A stretch of 33,433 nt of DNA, taken from positions 1 through 33,433 of the forward strand of contig JADLBT010000390.1 in NCBI GenBank assembly GCA_020847555.1, in the 5' to 3' direction. The translations under genes were made by a program, and so were the position numbers. Below are positions 1 through 6,795 of the stretch, piece after piece. The notes beneath the pieces are model-generated. The model saw only the letters and a list, made by a program, of their open reading frames with translations, did no database searches and was not told the DNA's origin. Source of the stretch: Gemmataceae bacterium. GTDB taxonomy: Bacteria > Planctomycetota > Planctomycetia > Gemmatales > Gemmataceae. Each line of letters starts with the position of its first letter. The first letter of the stretch is position 1.

Positions 1-58
1 CGGCCCCCACGACCTGAACCGGCTCCTGGCCCTGGCGGCGCGCGTCGGCTCCCCGACA

Positions 59-1099
59 CTACGCTTCGCGGTTGATCGTGTCGATCAGCAGGCGCAGCCG
101 GCCGAGGCTCTTCCGATCGAAGTGGAAGCGCAGCCGCGGCAACTCCGCCAGGTGGGCATCGCCCGCCTCGGCCGGGAGGGCTGCCGACTGCACGAACGTC
201 CCACTGGCGAGAATGTCGCCGAACTCCTTGCAAATCTTGCCGAGCAGCGGTTCGCACAGCGGCTTCTGCAGCCGCAGTACCAGTTCGTCCCGGACGTAGC
301 GCATGCTGTGGTAGACGCGGTAGAAGTCGAGCACCTCCTGCACTGCCTCGTCCACCGAGTCGGTCACCTTGAACAGTGCCAGGTCGAACGGAGAGATCAG
401 CTGGCGCCGGAGCAGCACGCCCTCGACGAACTCCATCCACCGCCGCCAGTAGTCGCCGCCCGGCTCGTCCACCATGACGATCGGGAACAGGTGGCTCTTG
501 CCGGTCTGCATCAGCGTCAGCACCTCGAACCCCTCGTCCAGGGTGCCGAACCCGCCGGGAAACAGGGCGATGGCGTCCGACTCCTTCACGAACAGCAGCT
601 TGCGCGTGAAGAAGTAGCGCATGTGCATCAGCTTGTTGTCGCCGGCGATGATGGAGTTGGCCGACTGCTCGAACGGCAGGAGGATGTTGATGCCGATGCT
701 CTGCTCGCGCTGTGCGCCGACGTGGCCGGCCTCCATGATGCCGGCGGCCGCGCCGGTGATGACGAGAAACCCGGCCTCGGCGATGCGCTTGCCGAACGCG
801 ACGGCCTGGGTGTACGCCGGGTGGTCCGGCGGGATGCGGGCCGACCCGAACACGCTCACCTTGCGGCGGTGGCGGTACGCGGCGAACACCTTGAAGGCGT
901 ATCGCAGCTCCTTGAGGGCCGTGTTCAGCAGCTTGACGTCGCCACGATTGGCGCGGTCGCGGACCAGCTTGTTGGCCGTCTCGCGGAGTTGTTGCACGAG
1001 CTGCTCGATGTGGACCGGCTCGCGCGCATCCTCGTGGTGGGCTTCGGGGTCGGCGACTTCCTGGTAAGGGTTGACCGGCCCTTCGACGGGGGATTCCAT
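59..1099 (-). CDS. LOG-family Rossmann-fold protein (lysine decarboxylase-like)
   Basis: A 346-residue cytoplasmic protein of the LOG / TIGR00730 type. Known members are cytokinin-riboside 5'-monophosphate phosphoribohydrolases or related nucleotide hydrolases. The core starts near residue 80: GSAR at 85-88, a glycine-rich nucleotide loop TGAAAGIMEAG at 115-125, an arginine in RYFFTRK at 161-167, and the diagnostic PGGFGTLDE at 181-189 (family motif PGGxGTxxE). It is longer than the roughly 190-residue minimal LOG proteins, with about 80 extra residues at each end; the N-terminal extension is acidic, then predicted helical. The ATG at 1099 gives the full frame, though a start nearer the core is possible. 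The stop is TAG at 59-61. The STAS gene lies 78 bases upstream on the same strand, so the two may be co-transcribed. The family call is firm; the substrate cannot be read from the sequence. Confidence 0.85.
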   Translation of the reverse strand: MESPVEGPVNPYQEVADPEAHHEDAREPVHIEQLVQQLRETANKLVRDRANRGDVKLLNTALKELRYAFKVFAAYRHRRKVSVFGSARIPPDHPAYTQAVAFGKRIAEAGFLVITGAAAGIMEAGHVGAQREQSIGINILLPFEQSANSIIAGDNKLMHMRYFFTRKLLFVKESDAIALFPGGFGTLDEGFEVLTLMQTGKSHLFPIVMVDEPGGDYWRRWMEFVEGVLLRRQLISPFDLALFKVTDSVDEAVQEVLDFYRVYHSMRYVRDELVLRLQKPLCEPLLGKICKEFGDILASGTFVQSAALPAEAGDAHLAELPRLRFHFDRKSLGRLRLLIDTINREA

Positions 1100-1177
1100 G
1101 CCGCTTCTCTTTCTCTCGGCGTCGCGGCGACCCGGCGGGCCGACAGCAGGGGGGGATGACGAGCGCGGACGCCGGGG

Positions 1178-1558
1178 TCAATCGGAGCCGCTGAGAGCCT
1201 CGGTCGCCTCCTGGCGCGTGTCGTACAGCGCCCAGAGGGTCTCCAGGTCGAGCAGGTGGAGCAACTCACGCGCCGGTTCGGACGCGCCGGCGAGGACGAT
1301 CTCGCTGCCCTGCTTCTTGGCGAGCATGTGGCAGCGCAGCAGGAACGAGACGAAGACCGACCCGACGAAGTTGATCTGGCTCAGGTCGATAACAATCCCG
1401 GCGGGGGGATCCTCCTTGAGCGAATCGACCACCATCTTGGCGGCCTGGGCGATCAGGGTTTCGTGCATCTCTTCCACCTTCGGCGAGGGGATAACGACCG
1501 CGACCTCACCGTGGCGCTCAATCCGGAACGACTGGTCGTGAGAGGTTTCTGCCGACAT
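1178..1558 (-). CDS. STAS-domain protein, anti-sigma-factor antagonist type
   Basis: A 126-residue single-domain protein matching the STAS fold of SpoIIAA/RsbV antagonists, which bind HATPase anti-sigma kinases and are switched by serine phosphorylation. The beta-strand VAVVIPSP (19-26), the strand GIVIDLS (54-60) and the loop-helix INFVGSVFVSFLLRC (62-76) follow the family order. The usual D-S-S/T-G phosphorylation loop reads G66-S67-V68-F69, so the acceptor-equivalent serine is kept but the flanking Asp and Gly are lost. It is divergent from the WD40 gene, with about 250 bases between the starts. A REC-HATPase fusion and a PP2C phosphatase elsewhere in the window (14005-14859, 12686-13903) are the kinase and phosphatase classes that act on such proteins; a direct partnership is inference. 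Confidence 0.8.
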   Translation of the reverse strand: MSAETSHDQSFRIERHGEVAVVIPSPKVEEMHETLIAQAAKMVVDSLKEDPPAGIVIDLSQINFVGSVFVSFLLRCHMLAKKQGSEIVLAGASEPARELLHLLDLETLWALYDTRQEATEALSGSD

Positions 1559-1815
1559 GGCGTCCGTCTCGTCTGGGGGAAAGAAGCGACTCCCGAGCCC
1601 GAATCATCAGGCTACCACGGCCGGGCCGTGAATCAAGGGCAAAGCCGGTCATTTCGGAAGCGGCAGGCGGAGGGGGCCGCCCGACGGCCCCGGGCCTTGC
1701 CTGCCCGCCGTCGTCTCCAGGTGTCCGTTTGCCCTGGTCCGCGCCGCGACCTATGCTTGCATGGTGAGGTTCCGCGCTGTCCCCACCTTCCGACCCCCTT
1801 CGAGGAGTGCCGCGC

Positions 1816-2925
1816 GTGGCCATCCTGCGCCTGTTGCCTGCCAACGCCACCGAGGATCGGGACGGCAGTGATGTGTTCGGCTGTGCCTACACCCCCGACA
1901 GCGCGTTCGTCCTGACCGCCGCCTGGGACGGCGTGCTGCGCGTCCGCCGGGCGCCGGGAGGCGAGCCGGTAAACGAGCTGCGTCTGGGAACCAAACCGCT
2001 GTCGGCCTGCGCCACCTCGCCCGACGGCAAGCACTGGTTCGCCGCCGCGCTCGACGGCATGCTCGGCCAGTGGGACGCCGCCACCGGGCACCAGGAGGCG
2101 TTGTTCCTCGCCCACCTGCGCCCCGTCTCGGCCCTGGCGTTCTCTCCCGACGGCCAGACGCTGGCGACCGCCGCGTGGGACGGGCAGGTAACCCTCTGGC
2201 CGGAGGCGCGCCAGCGCACCCACCGAACGCTGCCCGGGCACGGTGACATCGTCGCCGGCTGCTGCTTCACGCCGGACGGCCGTTCGCTCCTGTCGTGGGG
2301 GCACGATCGATCGATCCGGCGCTGGGATCCGGTCCGCGCGGTGCAGACGGCCGTGTGGGCGGGCCACGAGGACCGCGTCACCGCCGGTGCCGTGGCGCCG
2401 GACGGCCGGTGGTTCGCGTCGGGTGGCCGCGACCGCCTGGTCAAACTGTGGGATCTGCAAACCGGCCGCGTCCTCGGCTCGACGTCCCTGGCGACGGAGG
2501 TCCGGGCCTGCCTGTTCCTGCTCGACGGCGAGGGTCTGCTTGCCATCGACGCCGACGGCCGGATTACCGTCCATGCCCTGCCAGGTCTGGAGCGCCTGTC
2601 CGAGCTGGTTACCGAGGTCGCGGTGCAGTGTGCCCGGCTCGCCCCCAACGGCGCCCAGCTTGTCCTGGGCGGTGCCGGGGGGGCGGTCCGCTTCGTCGCG
2701 ATCGACGGGTTCGACAGCGCCCCGCTCGCGGTCACCGCCACTCGTGCCAGTCGGGTGACGAAAACTCTGCTGGGGCGGCTGACGGGGCGCCAGCGCGAGA
2801 CCAGCGTGTACGTTTGCACCTGCCCGGCCTGTCGCCGGTCGTTCGAGCTGCCGTCTGCCGAGCGGGATCACCCTTCCCCCTGTCCCGGGTGCTGCCGGCG
2901 GCTGCGCGTTTGCGCTGTCGTGTAG
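1816..2925 (+). CDS. WD40-repeat protein with C-terminal zinc ribbon
   Basis: A 369-residue protein consisting almost entirely of WD40-like blades, for example repeats ending in DGMLGQWD, DGQVTLW, DRSIRRWD and DRLVKLWD, each preceded by a PDGxxxxxA/G strand. About seven blades can be counted, enough for one closed beta-propeller. After residue 330 comes a four-cysteine zinc-ribbon-like tail (C336-x2-C339 ... C356-x2-C359). No signal peptide is visible, so it is probably a cytoplasmic protein-interaction scaffold. I chose the GTG at 1816 because AGGAG at 1803-1807 lies 8 bases upstream. A GTG at 1807 in the same frame would add three residues but overlaps that ribosome-binding site. Its function is unknown. 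Zinc ribbons attached to WD40, kinase or PP2C modules recur in planctomycetes, and the PP2C at 12686-13903 also carries one. Confidence 0.82.
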   Translation: MAILRLLPANATEDRDGSDVFGCAYTPDSAFVLTAAWDGVLRVRRAPGGEPVNELRLGTKPLSACATSPDGKHWFAAALDGMLGQWDAATGHQEALFLAHLRPVSALAFSPDGQTLATAAWDGQVTLWPEARQRTHRTLPGHGDIVAGCCFTPDGRSLLSWGHDRSIRRWDPVRAVQTAVWAGHEDRVTAGAVAPDGRWFASGGRDRLVKLWDLQTGRVLGSTSLATEVRACLFLLDGEGLLAIDADGRITVHALPGLERLSELVTEVAVQCARLAPNGAQLVLGGAGGAVRFVAIDGFDSAPLAVTATRASRVTKTLLGRLTGRQRETSVYVCTCPACRRSFELPSAERDHPSPCPGCCRRLRVCAVV

Positions 2926-2954
2926 CGGGGATGGGCCGGAGGAGGAGAAGCAGC

Positions 2955-2980
2955 AAAGCCCGCGGGCGGCGCTCGTGGGC
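2955..2980. repeat. Divergent single-hairpin copy of the AAAGCCCACGGG intergenic palindrome family
   Basis: The element begins AAAGCCCGCGGGCGGCGCTC and ends CGTGGGC. Arms GCCCGCG and CGTGGGC pair with one G-U. It resembles the left half of the copy at 27498-27570 with a few substitutions. It lies 30 bases after the WD40 stop codon and may act as a transcript end or as a passive repeat. Confidence 0.5.
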
Positions 2981-3082
2981 ATGGTGGCGGAGACCCGGCC
3001 CCCGGGCCGCGGCCCTGGCCCCGCCCAGGGCACAGGTGGCCGGGGCGATGCGGGCACCGTAGAAAGATCCCGTCTTCTCTGA

Positions 3083-3107
3083 CCCCTGCCCCCTACCCCC
3101 TACCCCC
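3083..3107 (-). other. Four-tract G-quadruplex motif (minus strand) / i-motif (plus strand) before the epimerase start
   Basis: Four C-tracts of 4, 5, 5 and 5 bases are separated by exactly two bases each (TG, TA, TA). On the minus strand this is a textbook short-loop G-quadruplex sequence. It is also a TACCCCC heptamer repeated exactly twice, with degenerate copies on both sides. It ends 8 bases before the ATG at 3116, where a ribosome-binding site would be expected and none is present. Confidence 0.7.
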
Positions 3108-3115
3108 TACTCTCG

Positions 3116-4114
3116 ATGTCCTCCCGCTACCTTGTCACCGGCGCCACGGGTTTCATCGGCGGACATGTGGCCGAGGCTCTCGTGCGGCGCGGCTGGGCCG
3201 TCTCCACCCTCGCCCGCCCGTCGAGCGCCACCACGCTGCTGGACGAACTGGGCGTCACCGTCCACCGCGGCGACCTGACCGACACGCGCGCCGTCCGGGA
3301 GGCGGTGGCCGAGGTCGATGGAATCGTTCACTGCGCCGCCAAGGTCGGCGACTGGGGTCCGGTGGACGAGTACCGGGCGGTCAACGTCGAGGGGTTGCGC
3401 CACCTCCTGGACGCCTGCAAGGGACAGGCGCTATCCCGGTTCATTCACCTGAGCAGCCTCGGTGTCTACGCCGCCCGCCACCACCACGGGACGGACGAGA
3501 CCGAACCGCTGCCGAGGAAGCACGCCGACGGGTACACGCAGAGCAAGGTCGAGGCGGAGCAGCTGGCGCTGCGCTACGAGCGGGACTTCGGCGTGCCGGT
3601 AGTGGTACTCCGGCCGGGGTTCGTGTACGGCCCGCACGATCGGACGGTGATGCCGCGCATCATCGAGAACCTGCGGCGGGGGACGATCCGCTACCCAGGC
3701 GCCAGGGGGGCGCGCGCGCTGAACACGATCTACGTCGGCAATCTCGTGCAGGCGGTCTTCCTGGCGCTGGAGAACGACCGGGCGGTCGGGCAGGTCTACA
3801 ACCTGACGGACGGCGAATTCGTCTCGAAGCGGCGCTTCATCGAGGCGATCGCTGACGCGATGGGCCTGCCCCGCCCGCAGGGCGCGCCACCGCTGTGGGT
3901 GGCCCGCATCCTGACCTGGTTCTCCGAGACGTGGGCGCGGCTGCGCGGCGCGAAAGAGGCGCCACTGTTCACCAAGGCGCGGCTGAAGTTCATGGGGCTG
4001 AACCTCGACTTCAGCATCGAGAAGGCGCGGCGCGAGCTGAACTACCAGCCCCGGACCCCCTTCGACGACGCCATGTACGAGACGATGAAGTGGTACAAGC
4101 AGCAGGTCCGGTAG
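3116..4114 (+). CDS. NAD-dependent epimerase/dehydratase, extended SDR family
   Basis: A 332-residue extended short-chain dehydrogenase/reductase. The N-terminal Rossmann motif is GATGFIGGH (9-17), followed by the acidic strand end RGDLTD (51-56), HCAAKVGDW (72-80), the catalytic serine region HLSSLGVY (111-118) and the YxxxK dyad Y140/K144. The C-terminal half (VLRPGFVYGPHD, then NTIYVGNLVQAVFLAL) is the substrate lobe typical of nucleotide-sugar epimerases and related 3-beta-HSD-like enzymes. The length fits the family. No Shine-Dalgarno sequence precedes the ATG; a C-tract repeat occupies that position. It stands alone, followed by a terminator, so its pathway is not given by context. The substrate could be a nucleotide sugar, flavonoid-like or sterol-like compound. 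Confidence 0.88.
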   Translation: MSSRYLVTGATGFIGGHVAEALVRRGWAVSTLARPSSATTLLDELGVTVHRGDLTDTRAVREAVAEVDGIVHCAAKVGDWGPVDEYRAVNVEGLRHLLDACKGQALSRFIHLSSLGVYAARHHHGTDETEPLPRKHADGYTQSKVEAEQLALRYERDFGVPVVVLRPGFVYGPHDRTVMPRIIENLRRGTIRYPGARGARALNTIYVGNLVQAVFLALENDRAVGQVYNLTDGEFVSKRRFIEAIADAMGLPRPQGAPPLWVARILTWFSETWARLRGAKEAPLFTKARLKFMGLNLDFSIEKARRELNYQPRTPFDDAMYETMKWYKQQVR

Positions 4115-4135
4115 CGCCTGTCGCTGGCGCTCTTG

Positions 4136-4179
4136 CCAGCCCGGAGCGCCTGTGCCGGGCTGGTGGCGCTCCTGTTTTT
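4136..4179 (+). terminator. Intrinsic terminator after the epimerase, with an overlapping alternative stem
   Basis: Stem GGAGCGCC (4143-4150) pairs perfectly with GGCGCTCC (4165-4172) and is followed at once by TGTTTTT (4173-4179). A second perfect 9-bp stem, CCAGCCCGG (4136-4144) with CCGGGCTGG (4155-4163), overlaps the first and cannot form together with it. It starts 22 bases after the epimerase stop codon. Confidence 0.65.
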
Positions 4180-4239
4180 CCGGGACCGATCCGTGTATGC
4201 TGATAAGCCGTGGTGCGTTCCACCGGAGGGATTTGAACC

Positions 4240-5046
4240 ATGAAGACCAAGGAAGTCGGACTGGGCCTGCTGGCTCTCGTCAGTGTGCTGTCGGTGGCGC
4301 CCGGTCAGGAGCCGGGCCGCCCAACCGACGGCAAGGACGACCAGGCCGGGCTGGCGAAACTGGTCCACGGCATGATCGCGGGGCAGTTGCCCAGGGTTTA
4401 CGAACACGCCGACGGGTGGGGCGCCACCGTCCCCGCACCCGGGAAGTTGGCGCTCCCGCGACTGCGCACGCGCGTGCGCGTCGGCGGGCGTGAGGAACTC
4501 CCGCACGGGATGTGGAAGAAACTGCGGGCACAGCTGGACGACCCGCAGCGCGACCTGACGATCCGCGTGCGCGACCTGAAGCAGCAGCCGAACGGCCTGT
4601 ACCGCCTCAGCCTCGACGTGGAGGCGCGCATGCACGGCGAGCTGGAGATGCAGCAGTGGCAGAAGGGCCTCCTGCTGTTTAACGTCATCGGCCACGCGGA
4701 CGCGGTTCTCGGGATCGCGGTCGAGTGCGACGTGAAGGTCCATCTCAACCCGAAACAACTTCTCGGCAACGTGAAGCTGGAGCCGAAGGTGGTCGATCTG
4801 CAACTCGGCCTGAGAGAGTTCCACCTCCGCAAGGTGGCGCTGCGACGCCTGGGGCCCATCCTGCAGGGCGAGAGGGCGCGCGAGGCGGGGAAAATGTTCC
4901 GCGGGATGGTCGAGGGCCAGATCCGCGATCTGGGGCCGCGGATGAAGGACCAGTTCAACGAGTCCCTCGGACGCGGCCTGGCCAGCGGCAAGGGCACGGT
5001 CCCGGCCGGCGTCCTCCTCAAGGCGCTGTCGGGAGGGCTGAAGTAG
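4240..5046 (+). CDS. Secreted protein of unknown function
   Basis: A 268-residue protein with a clear N-terminal signal peptide: basic start MKTKEVG, hydrophobic LGLLALVSVLSVAPG and a likely cleavage site near residue 22. It is therefore predicted to be periplasmic. The mature part is hydrophilic and rich in beta-strand-like segments with alternating charged and hydrophobic residues (DLTIRVRDL, VECDVKVHL, KVVDLQLGL). This could be an elongated beta or lipid-binding-like fold, but no motif identifies it. The C-terminal third is helical and basic (GRGLASGKGTV near the end). The start is well supported by GGAGG about 11 bases before the ATG. It sits between a terminator and a repeat-containing gap, so it is probably monocistronic. 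I do not recognise the family. Confidence 0.75.
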   Translation: MKTKEVGLGLLALVSVLSVAPGQEPGRPTDGKDDQAGLAKLVHGMIAGQLPRVYEHADGWGATVPAPGKLALPRLRTRVRVGGREELPHGMWKKLRAQLDDPQRDLTIRVRDLKQQPNGLYRLSLDVEARMHGELEMQQWQKGLLLFNVIGHADAVLGIAVECDVKVHLNPKQLLGNVKLEPKVVDLQLGLREFHLRKVALRRLGPILQGERAREAGKMFRGMVEGQIRDLGPRMKDQFNESLGRGLASGKGTVPAGVLLKALSGGLK

Positions 5047-5154
5047 CAGGGGCAGGCGGCACCGCACCAGACTCCAAGGACCACGGGCCGCTGATCGTTC
5101 CCGAGCCCCCCACTAACTCTTAGCTTAGGACTTGCGACAAAACCGCTATCCGAG

Positions 5155-5204
5155 CCCGCAGCGTAAGCTGCGGGTTCTGTCTCGTCCCTCGCTTACGCTG
5201 CGGG
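5155..5204. repeat. Inverted repeat of the GAGCCCGCAGC family
   Basis: CCCGCAGCGTAAGC (5155-5168) is matched by its exact reverse complement GCTTACGCTGCGGG (5191-5204), with 22 bases between them. The left arm also folds on itself (CCCGCAG at 5155-5161 with CTGCGGG at 5168-5174). The left unit with its flank, GAGCCCGCAGC...GCTGCGGGTTCTGT, resembles the dksA terminator at 25615-25659. A 10-base direct repeat CTTAGGACTT occurs nearby at 5124-5133 and 5232-5241. Confidence 0.7.
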
Positions 5205-5253
5205 TTCGGACAGGAACGGCAACGCGGAGTTCTTAGGACTTTGAGACAGGACC

Positions 5254-5295
5254 CCTCTCCTCGCCCCTTCCCCTGCGAGGGGGCGGGGGGAGAGG
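5254..5295. repeat. Imperfect CCTCTCC/GGAGAGG hairpin upstream of mgtE
   Basis: Arms CCTCTCC (5254-5260) and GGAGAGG (5289-5295) enclose a second C-rich/G-rich pairing region. A shorter hairpin with the same arms lies at 24681-24698. It lies 44 bases before the mgtE start. The 5' leaders of mgtE genes can be regulatory, but I see no M-box-like layout here, so this is recorded as a repeat only. Confidence 0.5.
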
Positions 5296-5338
5296 TTCTC
5301 GCACAGGCACCAAGAAACCGGGTGAGCCGGGGGGCTCC

Positions 5339-6706
5339 ATGACTGCCGAGCATCACAAGGAGCCCTGGGAGCAGCTGGAAGTCCTGCTCGCAAGGGCCGA
5401 CGGTGACCAACTGTGCGCTTTCCTTGGCACGCTGCCCCCTGGCGAAACCGCGCGCGCCGTCTCCCGCCTGTCCCGCGCGAACCAGGAACTGCTGCTCACC
5501 GTGCTGTCGCCCCGGCAGGCTGCCGGCCTGATCGTGGAGCTACCACAAGCCCAGGCGGTCGAGTTGCTCGGGGCCGTGCAGCCTACCCTGGCCGCCGCCG
5601 TCCTCGGCTGTCTGCCCAGCGATGAACGTGCGGACCTCCTGGGCGAACTCGACGCGGCGCAGTCGGCGGCGATCCTGGCGAACCTGGCCCCCGAGGTGGC
5701 AGAGGGCGCCCGGCGACTCGCCCAGTATCCACCGGAGACGGCCGGCGGGCTCATGACTACCGAGTACCTCGCATACCCTGAGAGTGCCCGCGTGGAGGAC
5801 ATCATCGCGGACCTGCGCCGGCACGCCGAGCAGTATGCGCGTTACAAGGTCCAGTACGCCTACATTACCTCGCCGGCTGGCCAGCTGGTCGGCGTGCTGC
5901 GGTTGCGGGATCTGCTGCTGTCCCCGCCGGAGGCGCCGGTGACTTCCGTCCTGGTAGTCGAACCGCTCCGGCTGCGGGCCGGGGACCGCCTCGACGAGTT
6001 GGCCCGGTTCTTCGACCGCCACCCCTTCTTTGGGGCGCCGGTCACGGATGAGGAGGGGCGACTCCTGGGGGTCGTACTCCGGGCTGACGTCGAGGAGGCA
6101 CGGGGTGAGCGGGCGGAACGCCGGTTCCTGCTGGCCAGCGGCGTGCTCGGCGGCGAGGAGTTCCGAACCATGCCGTGGCGGCTGCGCCTGGGGCGCCGCC
6201 TGACCTGGCTGGGTATCAGCCTGGGTCTGAGCCTCTTGAGTGCCAGCATCATCGGCCTCTACGAGGACACGTTGGCGGCGGCGATCGCGCTGGCCGCCTT
6301 CCTGCCGGTCATCTCCGGCATGGGCGGCAACTCGGGCAACCAGGCGCTGGCCGTCAGCGTCCGGGAGCTGACACTGGGCCTCATCCAGCCCCGTGAGTTC
6401 TGGTGGGTGCTGCGCAAGGAGGCCGCCATCGGCGTCATCAATGGTCTGCTGCTGGGGGCCGCGCTGGGCAGCCTGGCAGTGGTGTGGAAAGGGAACCCAT
6501 ACCTGGGCCTGGTGGTCGGGGCGGCCATCACCCTGAACACGCTGGTGGCCGCGTGTCTGGGGGGCATCGTCCCGCTGGCCCTGCGGAGCCTGGACCTGGA
6601 CCCCGCGGTGGCCGCCGCGCCAGTCCTCATGACGTTCAACGACATGTGCGGCTTCTTTTTCGCGCTGAGCCTCGCCCACGTGCTGCTGCACCAGCTGACT
6701 GCGTAG
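5339..6706 (+). CDS. mgtE: MgtE-family magnesium transporter
   Basis: A 455-residue MgtE channel, the normal length for the family, located in the inner membrane and mediating Mg2+ (possibly Co2+) uptake. Domain order is canonical: an all-helical N domain (about 1-130), the linker motif PPETAGGLMTTEYLAYP (131-147), a CBS pair (about 148-255) that senses cytosolic Mg2+, a plug helix, and five membrane spans (about 285-453). The pore signature SGMGGNSGNQALAVSVREL is at 326-344. The late span with MTFNDMCGFFF (431-441) supplies the acidic residue D435, in the place of the selectivity aspartate of characterised MgtE. The ATG at 5339 is the first in frame; no strong Shine-Dalgarno is visible. The gene is monocistronic, convergent with the giant gene at 6796-11631, and preceded by repeat elements. 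Confidence 0.95.
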   Translation: MTAEHHKEPWEQLEVLLARADGDQLCAFLGTLPPGETARAVSRLSRANQELLLTVLSPRQAAGLIVELPQAQAVELLGAVQPTLAAAVLGCLPSDERADLLGELDAAQSAAILANLAPEVAEGARRLAQYPPETAGGLMTTEYLAYPESARVEDIIADLRRHAEQYARYKVQYAYITSPAGQLVGVLRLRDLLLSPPEAPVTSVLVVEPLRLRAGDRLDELARFFDRHPFFGAPVTDEEGRLLGVVLRADVEEARGERAERRFLLASGVLGGEEFRTMPWRLRLGRRLTWLGISLGLSLLSASIIGLYEDTLAAAIALAAFLPVISGMGGNSGNQALAVSVRELTLGLIQPREFWWVLRKEAAIGVINGLLLGAALGSLAVVWKGNPYLGLVVGAAITLNTLVAACLGGIVPLALRSLDLDPAVAAAPVLMTFNDMCGFFFALSLAHVLLHQLTA

Positions 6707-6719
6707 CGTGCATGGACCC

Positions 6720-6763
6720 GGGCTTATGCGTCCTGCCGCTCGCCTTGCAGCAGGAGCAAGCCC
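6720..6763. terminator. Imperfect hairpin between convergent genes
   Basis: GGGCTT (6720-6725) pairs with AAGCCC (6758-6763), and inside that TCCTGC (6731-6736) pairs with GCAGGA (6750-6755), with unequal bulges between. There is no T-tract. It could serve both mgtE and the giant gene from the opposite side. Support is weak. Confidence 0.35.
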
Positions 6764-6795
6764 AGACGCGCAGCCCCCCGGCCCCCCCGTGAGGA

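Noticed and set aside
1..58. Open reading frames entering from the left edge on the plus strand
   Set aside because: One frame closes at 75 and another continues only as a shadow over the LOG-like gene. Fewer than 60 bases are visible outside that gene, too little to claim a partial gene.
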